Positions 41,688 through 55,077 of a stretch of 64,000 bases of DNA are shown piece by piece. Under the pieces are notes generated by a model that had not been told where the DNA came from, made no database searches, and was given only the letters and a program-made list of their open reading frames with translations. The stretch is from contig JAFEKR010000058.1 of the NCBI GenBank assembly GCA_019022495.1, forward strand, positions 124,001 to 188,000, written 5' to 3'. The position numbers were made by a program, and so were the translations under genes. Origin of the DNA: Epichloe hybrida (lineage: Eukaryota; Ascomycota; Sordariomycetes; Hypocreales; Clavicipitaceae). Position 1 is the first letter of the stretch, and each line of letters starts with the position of its first letter.

Positions 41688-43538
41688 TCAATGCAACTCG
41701 AACTCCTCCGTCCGGCGCCTGAACAATAGCTTGAGTTTTGGATTAATGCGCTTCGTTAGTCCGATGACCAGTGACTGGGTCTCGCTTCCAGGAGCCAGTT
41801 GCCAATCGTACTTGAGCAAGAGGTGCGACAAAACGATCTTGCTCAGGATGGCAGCAAAGAACCGTCCAGGACAAGCTTGCGTACCATGTCCAAATGCCAA
41901 GTGTTCGGGACTGGTATGGACGAGCGGGGCTTTAATGGCTTGGTCAGAATCCGACCGCATGCGCAGGAACCGGTACATATCGTAGGTGTCCGGCGATTCA
42001 TAGATTTTGGGGTCGCGCATGTGAGGAATATCAACAAAAACGCGGTCGCCCTTGTGAACATCGAGGCCGTTGGGGAGCTTCATGTCCTGCAAGGCAGCTC
42101 GATGCATACCGACTATGGAGTATGTTAGCCATTGACTCGTGATGACAATCCCCTGCCAGATATTTTCGTACGTACACACACCGGGTGGCTTCAGCCGCAA
42201 GCACTCCTTCATGGCGCTGTCCATCAGCTTCAGGCTGTTCAAAGCAACGGTCTGGCAGCCACCCTTTTGCAGCTCCATCACCAGCTCCTGCCGAAGCGGT
42301 GCCAAGGTCGAAGGATCACTCGCCAAGAAAACGAGCGTATTGGTAACGAGTGCAGCTGTTGTGTGTACAGCAGCCACGTTAAGAACCATTTGCAAAGCAA
42401 CCGGGTCGCAAGCTAGCTCCTCGTTTTCCGAGTCAATCCAGTCCACCACGTCGTTGAATGCAGGGGGCTCTTGTCCAGCAGCACAGGCCTGGTCACGAGT
42501 GGCACGTCGAGCCTTGATCAAAGGCTCAATAAAGTCGCGGGCGGCTTGGTAATCATCTCGGGCTTGATGGACACGCGAGGAGAATCGACGAATTAATGGT
42601 CGCACAAAGGCTGGCGCCATGTTGATCATAAAAGCCGCCATAACACTGTTCACTGACCAGTCTTTCATGATCTTGAGCCAGCGCTCGTTACGACAAACTT
42701 CATCACCGTTCCAGAACAGACGAGATATCATTCGCGCAATGACATCCAAGAGGTTCTGGTGTATTGTAATTTCTTGCCAGTCTATCGACCCGTTAGTTGA
42801 CGGAATGTGAAGGGGTGAGGCAGTGAGGTGAGTGCTTCTGAAAGATGTGCATGAAGTAGAATTGGACTGACCAAGACGGCGGCCCAAATTATACTCTATT
42901 GCAAAACTTGCCTCGGATGACATTGTCGCAGGTATGGTGTCTTCGGCGCAAAAAGTCAGCAATCTTGCCGCACATTGAACGCGGGCTTGTAGTCTTGTTT
43001 CCTTACTTAAAGGTCTCGTTAGTCGCTTCTTTACCAACTTGGGCACTCTCTTGCACGGATCTGCGATTAGAGTGTAGGGTTCGAGGCCAGGCGTTTTGCC
43101 ATCACCGTCAAATTCCTGCCGAGACTGTTAATAAATGTATGATGACGTTGAAAAATGAAAGCCACACACATCGGCAAAATACTTGGCGAAGCTCAGCCGG
43201 TCCTCATTGACGAGGAAATCTGCGTAGGATGGTGGAAGAACGATGATTTCGCGAGAGTTTGTGAGTAAACGGAAGGGTTTGCCTTTGCTCAAACATCTAG
43301 CCTTGGCCAGCTCATCGATACCGTTGAATAAGAATCGGGCTTGTTTGACAATTTTCAGCTCATACCACTTTGGTGGGTTGAGGACCGGGAAGTCGCCTCT
43401 GGAGTCCTGGCGCGTTGTTCGATAGTACAGGGCCAGCAATGCCAGCAGGACGAAGGGCAACAGACGGCCAGCTTGGAAGTCGTGCAAACGATGGTCAGCT
43501 ATTGCGTCGACGAACCGAAGTGCTGATTGAATCGCCAT
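41688..43538 (-). CDS. cytochrome P450 monooxygenase (ent-kaurene-oxidase-like class)
   Basis: Five exons (43538-43170, 43124-43007, 42940-42872, 42781-42182, 42112-41688) give 526 residues. A membrane anchor lies at about 25-39. The heme-binding loop FGHGTQACPG places the cysteine ligand at Cys466; the ExxR pair is Glu378-Arg381 in ECLR. The I-helix reads AAVHTTA, with His where most P450s have an acid, as in fungal ent-kaurene-oxidase-like families. GKPFRLLT near the N-terminus and the DWQEI block also fit that group. Four small introns (45-90 nt) restore the conserved joins RLDWQEI and RLKPPVGMHRAAL. No terpene, polyketide or NRPS gene lies nearby, so the substrate cannot be guessed; it is an orphan P450. 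Confidence 0.88.
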
Positions 43539-46500
43539 TGCGAAATATCAGAAGATGCCTGTAGCAGTTGAGTTGAAGGTTAGAAAGCCATGCTGCATGG
43601 CGGAGACAAAAGGATCGAATGAACGATGCCAAGGGCAAGAGCGGGAGGGCCGAAAGTGCAAAGTCGACCAAGGGACTTTTTAGACTCTTGGCGCACGAGG
43701 ACGGGCATGGATGGACCAGACGGACTTGAGCTCGCGCAGCGGAAAAACAACTCGCAGGTTGAACAAGTGTGTATGTATGGATAGCATGAGCGTCTGGACC
43801 ATGCCGCGCTTCTGGATTTGCATGCAGTGCTACATGCCGTCCTACTCGGGACCATGTTTTTTTCTTGATTCTTTTTTCTTTTTTGAACGACCAGCAGCGC
43901 CGGTCTATTGAGAAGCAAACACATGTATGGTACGGACTATACATACTCGTCCAGTCCCCTACATATTACGTGGCAGCAGCCATCCAGATCCCAAGCAGCT
44001 GGGACGGGTTGAGGTAGGGGGGGCAGGGGGACGGAGTCCAGACAGCTGCGATGTGACGTCAAAGGAGGGTGGTGTTGTGCGTCGCGGTTGTGCAAAGGAT
44101 ACAACTCATGCCATTCTTACCTTATCCTGGGCCCATTTAGATGGGATTTCTTCTTCATTCGGTGCCGTGCCTGACGGCAACACGTGTGGACCGCGTGGTG
44201 ACTCGGGGATGAAACCTCGCAGACGCAGTCATGATATGATGCATCCCTCGCAGAGAAACCCCCGCGACATGGTGAGAAGAGAAAGAAAAGGGTCGGGAGG
44301 AGGGGGGGGGAGGGAGGACGAGGCTTCTAGCGTTCATTTGTCCAGCTCTCCTGTCCAGCTCTCCTGTCCAGTTCTTTGTTGAGATGAGTACATAACAACG
44401 AAGCAAGACCGCTGAGCGGCTGACCGGGGGGTGGTTCGGGTGGTCCGCCAAGTCTGCCAGCTGGCGCTCGCTGGGCCTCAGGCGCTCGCTGGGTCTCAGG
44501 CACACGCTGCGGGGCGACCAACCACAAGCCGGTGGCGGGCGCCGGGTCACCATGGCCATCTCCACGTGACGTGTTCACTCGGAGCAGGGACGAGTTTGTT
44601 GAAATTGGGCTTGGAGCACCCCAGCAGGCCCCAGCAGGCCCCAGCAAGCGCCACACCCGCCGACAAATCGTGTTCTGGTAATAGGTAATACAGCCAAGGT
44701 CGTGCGTGTCCCGTGGGTGGCGTCGTGCTATTACCGCGTAAAGTCAATTCAAGTCGCGTCGCACTGACTTGTTACCGAGGCATCGTCGTTGTCGTTTGGT
44801 GTGCTACAAGAACGAACCAACCATCAAAACCATCAAGCTCACTCCAACAGCCATGTCCGCTGGCAGACCGACCCAACATGCAAGACGAGATGCTGCGGGC
44901 CGTTCTGACCGTTCTGACCGTTATACGATGGCCCTGAGACACGTTCTTCACAGACATGCACACCATGGAGAGACATGCAGCAATCCGTATAATCTCTTGC
45001 TTTCCGGATGAAGGAGTTATCGAATTTTGCGTCACCCGTGTAGTGGCTTGATCCCGACCATCCCCCCCCCAACCGGCTGCTATGCTGCATGCAACATCTG
45101 GTCACGTCACATCAACTAATCATTAATGTACGAGACGCATCCATCACACGATGCCGGGAAGGCGCGACTTGGCCGTCGTTGACAGGGTCTTTGAGCTTAA
45201 ATATCGTTCATGCAGCTCAAATTTAACTTGCCTCGACGTTGTGCTGCATCCCCTCGAACCAAATACGCATCAACATGGGCTCAATCGCCCGCTCCCGTTG
45301 TCGCGGTCAACAAGGCACAACACCTCGACAGCGCCGGCCCCTGTATTGATTGTTTTTGTCTTGCATGGATGCGTCTCACGACACGAACAACCCCCCCTCG
45401 CCTTGCTGTACAATCTCCTGCCTCGTCAGTCGTTGATATAAAAGCAACCTGCATCAGAAGATTGACGTCAATACTTCCATGCGCGTCAACACCCATCATG
45501 GCTGAGGAATGTCCCAGGTAGATGGGCATACACGCACGCCTCGCTGCATCACGAGACTTTCTTGCAAAAGCGTCCAATTCAACGTGGGCCAGAGTGCGAT
45601 TGCCTATGCGTTTCCTATGCGTTTCCTATGCGTTTCCCTTGGTATGTTGGTGATTGTACAACTGCACCTATGGCGAATTGAGAAGTCGGCATTTCAATCG
45701 ACGCCCCCCCCCCCCCCAGAAAAATGGACCAGGAAAGTGGACAGCATATCGGGGTGCCGTCTCATTTCAAGAAGCTGTGCTCGGCCCATCGACCAGTTAG
45801 TTGCTGTCGGGCACGTCAAAGAAGCGTGGGGGTTAGAAGTAGGGATTCTTTTCCTTCATTCTGTTCTTGTAGGTACGTATGGTATCTTGGCGACAGAGGC
45901 GAAATGGTCTGAATGGATTTTCAATAAAAGTTTCTAGCGTCAACAGTCTATCACTCGTCCTTTACTGCTTGGTGACATGGTTCCACGGGATAAGCCATGT
46001 TGGCCAGTGATAGATGTAGAACTCGCCTGATGCGCTTCCCCAATCTCTCCTCCACGACAAAAAGCTGCGAGCCGAGACCTGCGACGTAGTTCATGGGTTC
46101 AGTTTCTGGGACGGCAGCTGGACCCCAGGTGACTGGCTGCTGAAATCCGCTTCTTGCACGCTTCGAGTTTGTTGGACGATTCCGTCCCGTACGCGCAATT
46201 AGTAAGACTCGCCTGTCTGTCGTGCCAACTTCCATTGTTGCTGGCTTCCGAGCCATGACCTCGGGCTTCTATCTGCCTTCAGTCTTCTGTGTCTTCTGGT
46301 ATTAGGCCCTCTCTGCCTCCGATTCTGCACTCTGCACAGCCTTCCATGCGCGGTCTTCTCCTCTCTGACACCTTGTACCCGATACATCCGTGCGAACGAA
46401 TTCTGGTCCTCAACCGCCATTCAGCTTCAGCAAGTTGCTGATGATTCCGCCTTGACCATACAACATCCGAACGTACGAGATGCCTATTTCAGCTGTGCAT

Positions 46501-48907
46501 TAACACTGACGCGTTAATAGAACTGGTTCGGGTGGCAATGAAAAGAAGGAAGCTGATCGTGTCAACTTGGGGTCCTCATACTTGTTCCCCCCGCGAATGA
46601 AACATGTGTGCAAGCGGTGCGGAAGTACATGAACCTTTTGATCTTTACGTTCTCATCTTCGTAACTCCATTGTGTCACGGACGTGAATAGCTACGCCGGG
46701 TAACGCGCTGGTGAATTTGGCACACCACTACAGAGCAGACAAGATCCGATCCCATCCTTGAGGGCGAGTTTCGGATATCCATAGGGATCAAAAACATGTG
46801 AACCTGTGGCTTGCGGATATATCGCGGAAACTCAACATGAATCTAGCGCCAACTGGCTTGGATAGCATAGTTGATAGGGATGGATGCATTGATTGTTCCA
46901 CCGCATGAAAAGAACATCAGCACGAGATATGCTGGCCAGACATCCTGATGAGTAAGCTCGCGACCTCAGCCGCGGTTTAAATCGTTTGGTTCTACACACG
47001 GCGAATAGGGGTGAGTGCCTGGACCCTTGTAGGCTTAGAAAAGAAATCCTTCCTTCCTTGTCCAAGGTGATTCGTCACGAACACTGCCAGATGGTAAATG
47101 GCAAACGACTGGCTCTATTCTCGGGTAGTCGTCGTCGAACCCGATTGGCATGGAAAGAATCGCCGCATGGTCTGCTTCAGCCCTGCGAGGAGTCACACAC
47201 AGATCGTGGACTAATAAGTAGTTGTCCAGAGGCATTGCGGGTCGTTGCAATGTATTGACCGTCAAACATGATGGTCCAGGAAACTCCACGATGAGCGCAG
47301 TATCCTGGAGTGGACACGTTACTTGGTTTCGAGAAAAGACCTCACTTTTGACTGCCCGAGGACTTCCCACATGCAAATTGTCTCGCGCATCTTGAACAGT
47401 AAGGTCAAAGTTGGCGCACGAAAAAGGTGGAAGAGGGAAGTATTTTTTTGGAATTACAGCAAGCCTGATGGAGAAAATTTTCAAGGTGTTGTCATACACC
47501 GCCCTGTCGAGCAAATTCGGCCAGAGCCTCACACATACCCACTGTACATATGCGGGTAAGATCTTAGCTTTGTGGGTTTACAGGGGGTGAATTCCAGAGC
47601 GCTACGAATTACATACATATTAGCGCCATCTGATTCCGCCTATTACTAGCCCGTACGGAGTACCCCGTGGGTTTTGAAGTAAGCGAATGTTCGCGCAATG
47701 CTCGGTACGGTGGCGGCACTGGCCGCGGCAGGGTGGCCGGTGATCGAATGCATGTCAGCGAGGGGGAACGCAGGGACAGGGACCTACCAACAAGGCGGGC
47801 TTGGGGCGGCTGAGGCCCGTTGTTACCCTCGCTCCGTCTGTCTCAACTGTCTGGACTCTCATGCCTGTCCGGGGTGGAATATTGAATTGCGTGATAATAT
47901 TGGCTGGAGTGGGCTTTGCTACTCTTCAGCTCGCTCCGGTCCAAGCAAAGAAAAGCCATCTCGTCCCGTCCGGCAGTTCGGGAAAGCGAAAAGGGGAATC
48001 CTTGCCGGCAAACCTGCTAGTGCTGAGAAGTTGCTGAGAAGTTGCTGACTGGCCCCACTTTGTGCTCGGTACGTACCGTGTCAAGTGTGTGTTTGTTTGC
48101 CATGACGATTTTGATGACTAGTATCACGTCTTCGAACATGAGCGACCAGACACTACCGAGACGGATGAAATGGCTCCGCGCAGTGTGTTTTTATTTTTTT
48201 TATTTTTTTCAGGAGTGAGACAAGTGTGTCGATTGGAGGCAATTCGGGTTGCAAATGCAAGCCAATTTATTTTAAGTGGTGACTGGCGCTTCCGGCCAGG
48301 CCTCGACTTCCAGGTGTCCGGTCTGCACCTTCCTCGCAACTCGCACCTGCACCCCGCCGTGCTTACGAATGAAGTGAGGGTTGATATCGATTCTCGACTT
48401 CTCGACCTGCCGTAATATATTACGTGCATCACCTACATTCGTCTCGTGGATCTCCTCCACATGGGAATCCCTCCCATGCTCGGAGCGCGGAGGATGCCTC
48501 GCATCTTTTGATCCCGTCCATGAGCCCAGCCCAGCCCAGTCCAATCCAGCCCAGTCCAATCCAGCCCAGTCCAATCCAGCCCAGTCCAATCCAGCCCAGT
48601 CCAATCCAGCCTAGCTTAGCTCTTCAGCGTCCTGAGCTTTTAGCTGCATCGTAACAAGAGTCAAGCTGACGAGCAAGGTCAGGATCCAAATGCATCTACT
48701 ATTCTTACTACCGCTCCACCATTTAAGACACACTTTGCCGCATCTTTCTTCTTCTTCTTGGCCAGAATCTTGGACATAGTACTCGGCACCTCCTTCCTCT
48801 GCCACCGTTCTTATGCTTGCCTTGAGCATCGATACATCCAACTTCGCTGCCAACCTTGCCGACTGACGCACTTACACTCATACCAGCACATCATCATCAT
48901 CATCACA
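43539..48907. other. gene-poor stretch of about 5.4 kb
   Basis: The left end is the P450 promoter, the right end the homocitrate synthase promoter. In between no frame matches a known protein. Minus-strand frames at 47035-47532 and 45951-46256 have some protein-like runs but no recognisable domain. There are poly-C/G runs near 44031, 44298 and 45706, an AAACCATC tandem near 44817, three TATGCGTTTCC units near 45605-45635, TACGGAGTA at 47654-47662 and a 15-bp minisatellite at 48533. Confidence 0.45.
48533..48607. repeat. 15-bp minisatellite AGCCCAGTCCAATCC
   Basis: Five perfect copies upstream of homocitrate synthase, about 300 bp before its start codon. Each unit carries a CCAAT pentamer on the given strand (CCAATCC), so the array offers five potential CCAAT-box sites; function is untested. 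Confidence 0.95.
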
Positions 48908-50947
<2,040 letters not shown>

Positions 50948-53097
50948 ATTGCAAGATGGGCGTTGTAATACGCATGCATTATGAAAAATTTTTTTTTGCA
51001 GCCTTTTTTTCCCTTTGTGTCCCTTTTCTTCATTTAATATGAATTTGCAAAATTCTGGCAGGGTCAAAACTACAAGGAGTCATGTCTATAACACAAGGTT
51101 GTATTCACATGACGTGATAAATTTACACATTTCATGAATCAAAAACACGGCCCAGCAAGCGGCTCGTTCATAAGTCAATGGCCAACCGATGATGCTTACT
51201 ACATTCTTAGCGTGCAATGCGTACTGATATCCGCGAGTTCAGCCCGTCCAGCCCGTCTATACTTCTTTGCCTAACCAAGCCCTCATACTCAGAAACGCGG
51301 TCCGTTCCCTTCAAAATGTCTCGGCCACTCGAAAGAGTATAGCCCTCCGCGGCTTGAGTCTAGCATTCGGTATCACAGGCTGGAGCGAGACTTGTACGGG
51401 AAAGACAACATTTTCACAGAATTGGTGCCAGTAGCATGTGGTAGTACAGTGGATAGAGATGTTAGTCCTCAAGCAATTGGCACGCAACGAGGGGATCTTT
51501 GCAAAGTCATTCCCGTAAGTTCACTCGAAGGGACCGATAAAGGGATCAATCCATTACATGCCTATCAACTGCCGGCTTGCTCTGGGGCAGATGTCAACTA
51601 GGATCCTGGCCGTATGAAAACCTTCCAATCTAAGCCATGCTACTAAATCAAACAATGAAGCAGAACAGGGATTTTATAACACTCACACCCTAGCACATGA
51701 GCCTTGATTCCACCACTGAGTGAGTGCACCGTGTGTGTAACTCTGACATAAGAGCTAGTCTTGCGAATGCTCTCAGGGCCAGACATAATCGTACAACGGC
51801 AGAGCCGAACCAGTACGGAGGCTTGATGGCAGCAGCAGTTTTTATTCTTATCTTACACGGCAATCTCGTCAGCCGCGGACATGGCCAAGCTCATCCATGG
51901 CTCGTGCAACAGCATCGATGTTTCCGGAATCTAACCAGCCGTGTGACCCTACGGTGAAGAAGCTTGTACAAAGGGCAGGATTTGGACAGAGCAAGACTCG
52001 GAGTGAGGAGAGGGAGTAAAGAAGGAACAGCTGGAGAAGCTTGCTGGGTGTACATGGAGGGTCGGCGATTACGCGGCTTTCTAGGAGCGATCGAGCGATC
52101 CTGACAATTGGGGGAATCGATCGTTCTGCGACCTCCGCGATGAGCATCTCGAGATGGCTATGAGAAGACACGTACCGGCATTGATTCGGGAGATGATACT
52201 TTCATCTGTCCTGATCTAGTGGCACAAGAAAAGCTGAACAGAAGTCAGGCCTTGTTGGCGGTCACGTCACGTCAGCCGTTGAAAAGTTGCTGACAGCTAG
52301 CGCTGTGCAACTGTTATTTCTGCTTGCAAGATTATTTATTTGTTGTCCATCAAGCTGGACCTTACTGCTGCCGGCAGCTGAAAACCTGCCTGACTTTCAA
52401 AGATGATGACCTCGAGCAGTCCTACTCCTCATTCATGCAAGTGGCATTGCACATCTACGGTCAGCTGCACGCTCTGATGTATGCTCTCGCAGATCTGCCA
52501 AGATTGAGGGCTGGTGATGCATCGCTCCGGATGGCGCATGACTTACAACTGCACCGACTTGGATCACACCCACATATGTGCACCTCTGCTCGGACACTGG
52601 TCAAGATGACTGTACCGAGTCTTACGTAATATTCTCACCGGTGGTGACACGGGATTTCTTTTTCTTTGCAATGGTTCCCTCCCTTGGCTCACTCAATGGC
52701 TGAAGGTGATACAAGAGTAAGCTATGTAATGTAGATGACAGAATTACACCGTACCACGACAGAACCTACCGACAGTTTGTGGTATGATCAAGGTTTTTTT
52801 ATCTAGAATCATGCGAACTAAAATCTGACGACTATAATATATTTTCCGACTAACCGACCTACTAGCTATCGAGTCGGGCAACATCTCATCCCCTGTGTGA
52901 AGATCGACATACGACGAGCGAGTTTAGAGGCAATATCAACTTCATGACGCACTCGGTTGGGTTGTTGGTCGCTGTTCGCTGGCGGCTTGTGTATTTAAGG
53001 ATGGTTGAGTGCCCGTTCGGTTGCCAAATCATCAAGACATCTCATCTCACCAACACTGCCTGCTCTCAATCATTTCAAGCCCATCATTGCCAACAAA
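50948..53097. other. intergenic region between homocitrate synthase and the small secreted peptide
   Basis: No convincing gene. Minus-strand 52222-51880 can be spliced into a short basic peptide and 52324-52629 holds an open frame, but neither has a recognisable domain. Poly-T runs occur near 50990. Confidence 0.4.
52992..52998 (+). promoter_or_regulatory. putative TATA element of the small secreted peptide gene
   Basis: TATTTAA lies about 100 bases before the start codon and is followed by a CAT/TCA/CCAA-rich leader typical of strongly expressed fungal secreted-protein genes. Confidence 0.4.
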
Positions 53098-53399
53098 ATG
53101 AAGATTCTCAGCATCCTCGCTCTCCTTGTCGCCGCTGCGGCTGCTATCCCCGCCGAGGACAATGTGCTCGTGAGTCCGCCCCCTGACTTCCCCCTCATAC
53201 CCATAGCACCGAGTCATGCGACCATATGATAATAACTAACAACCGATCGATCGATCAGGAGCGACGATGCCAGCGCAATGGTCAATACTGTGACAACGCC
53301 GCTATTCGCTGCTGTGCCGGTGTCTACTGCTGTGGCGATGGTGCCACGGGACGATGCACTGAGCCCAACGCTCGCCCACCAAACCAGATCTGTGTCTGA
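53098..53399 (+). CDS. small secreted cysteine-rich (knottin-like) peptide
   Basis: Two exons (53098-53169, 53259-53399) give a 70-residue precursor. Residues 1-16 are a clean signal peptide (MKILSILALLVAAAAA). A short acidic propeptide (IPAEDNVLE) ends in Arg26-Arg27, a Kex2-type processing site, leaving a mature chain of about 43 residues with eight cysteines (28, 35, 42, 43, 48, 49, 57, 69). The spacing C-x6-C-x6-CC-x4-CC-x7-C-x11-C, with two CC pairs, suggests a disulfide knot. The phase-0 intron separates leader and mature part, has an ACTAAC branch site and a GATC repeat before the acceptor. The product could be an effector, antimicrobial peptide, inhibitor or signalling peptide; no named family was recognised and function is unknown. 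Confidence 0.8.
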
Positions 53400-53895
53400 G
53401 CACGCACCGAGCGCCTGTGAATCCAATTCCTTCTGGTCGCACGCTTTGGGGCTCAGAAATTCGGGAACGTGCTGGGCTGCAAGGAGATGGATACGCTTGA
53501 GAACGGTCGGTCATTCGTTTTCACGCCTTTGTTGTCGCGTTCTGATTCCTGAACATGGGATTTGGACCACTAGCTTAGCTAGGAAATACATACATTCTTT
53601 TGAAAGCACATTTGTACTCTTCAAACCCATGGACGGACTTTCGTTGGTTGGTGGTACATTGAGTTGTGGGCTGCCATAAGCGGGTCTATCCGTCTCCACA
53701 TTTGACGTGCCAGGGGGGGGTCCGGTCCAACCGCAACGTCATCTCTATGTATGTAAGCTGGCGACAACGACAAAGCCAAGCCAGGCACCACGCAACATCA
53801 ACATTTTCCATCTCTCAACGCCAGCATCGCCACGCACTCCCTGCCCGCCAACACATGAAGCAACCCTCATAGCCCGCCCTGCCACTCCCGAAAGG

Positions 53896-54708
53896 ATGAT
53901 GTCCTCCACCAACGAGGAGGACCCCTTCCTCCAAGTCCAGCAGTACGACTTCTCCCCCCCCCCCTTCCCACCTCGCTTCGCCCAAAAAATCCAAACTAAC
54001 ACGCCCTCCCCAAGAGACGTCCTCGCCCAGCTATCGTCCACCCGCCCCCTCTTCGCCTCGTACCTCCGCATCCGCTCCCTCTCCACGACCCCGTCCTCCC
54101 CGGAACTCGCCTCCGCCCGAACCGACCTCGAGTCCGCGCTGGCCTCTCTCGCCGAAGACCTCTCCGACCTAGTCGCCTCCGTGCAGGCCATCGAGTCCAA
54201 CCCCTCCCAGTATGGCATCTCCACCGACGAAGTCGCCCGCCGAAGACGCCTCGTCCAGGAAGTCGGCGGCGAGATCGAGGACATGCGCGAGGAACTCACC
54301 ACGAAACTGGGGGGCAGCACCGCACCCGCACCCGCACCCGCAGGCCGTCTTCCTGATCCCGACTCCTTTGCCGTCGGCGGAGAGGCGGACGCGGACGCGT
54401 ACGCCGAGTTCGAACAGCAGCAGCAGGTGGAGATGATGCGCGAGCAAGACGAGCACCTCGACGGCGTGTTTCAGACGGTGGGCAGTCTGAGACGGCAGGC
54501 GGATGATATGGGGAGGGAGCTGGAGGAGCAGGGGGAGATGCTGGACGGGGTGGACGAGACGGTGGACAGGGTCGGCGGCAGGCTGCAGAGCGGGATGCAG
54601 AAACTGCAGTTCGTCATGAGGAAGAATGAGGATCGCTGGAGTAGTTTCTGCATTGGGGTGTTGATCTTTGTCCTCATTCTGTTGTTGTTCTTGTTGTTGA
54701 GTTTGTAG
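53896..54708 (+). CDS. TLG1: TLG1/syntaxin-6-type t-SNARE
   Basis: A single exon of 270 residues starting at a Met-Met pair; the frame upstream is open but not protein-like. Tlg1 is a Qc-SNARE for fusion of endosome-derived vesicles with the late Golgi. Seen: DPFLQVQQYDF and a helical N-terminal region (residues 1-135), a Pro/Ala-rich spacer (140-165), the SNARE motif about 182-242 with HLDGVFQTVGSLRRQADDMG and the zero-layer Gln at about 212, and a C-terminal anchor FCIGVLIFVLILLLFLLLSL (251-270). The length is somewhat above yeast Tlg1. It lies close downstream of the secreted peptide gene on the same strand, but there is no sign of joint transcription. Confidence 0.85.
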   Translation: MMSSTNEEDPFLQVQQYDFSPPPFPPRFAQKIQTNTPSPRDVLAQLSSTRPLFASYLRIRSLSTTPSSPELASARTDLESALASLAEDLSDLVASVQAIESNPSQYGISTDEVARRRRLVQEVGGEIEDMREELTTKLGGSTAPAPAPAGRLPDPDSFAVGGEADADAYAEFEQQQQVEMMREQDEHLDGVFQTVGSLRRQADDMGRELEEQGEMLDGVDETVDRVGGRLQSGMQKLQFVMRKNEDRWSSFCIGVLIFVLILLLFLLLSL

Positions 54709-54990
54709 GAGCGTGGATGGGGGCCGGGAAACCTGCGGATGTGGGTCTTTTTGGGGGAGGTTTTCAGCATAGCGAGGATTTTTCTTATATAGGTTTGTCT
54801 TTGTTTTTGGCCTTGGCAGTAGTCACACTCTTGTGACGCAGATTTTTCCATCGCGGTGAGAACAGATGGGGGTTGTGACGGACGGAACGGTCGGTCTGGG
54901 CCCCAGATGAGAGATAACGCGTTGCTGCTTATTTTCTCTTGTCCTATGGTATACGTACATCCCAGATTCCCGTGGCCTTTTGAGGTTTTC

Positions 54991-55007
54991 GTGGGTTCAA
55001 ATCCCGC
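54991..55007 (+). other. orphan tRNA T-arm / Pol III B-box
   Basis: GTGGGTTCAAATCCCGC forms a perfect five-pair stem with a TTCAAAT loop and contains GGTTCAAATCC, an exact B-box match. No A-box or complementary acceptor strand was found in the 250 bases upstream. It may be the 3' half of a dead tRNA gene, a TFIIIC-only site or chance. Confidence 0.35.
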
Positions 55008-55077
55008 CCCCTCCCCCAAGATTATGTACATGATGGAACAACTTCATCCATCGCTATGACAATGCCAGCTCTCCGTC

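Noticed and set aside
47035..47532. 165-codon minus-strand frame
   Set aside because: Some protein-like runs, but a second frame over the same bases looks equally good and no domain is recognisable; kept only as a note on the gene-poor island.
51880..52222. Possible two-exon basic peptide on the minus strand
   Set aside because: A donor GTACGT and acceptor CAG can be joined in frame, but the product is low-complexity and without family resemblance.
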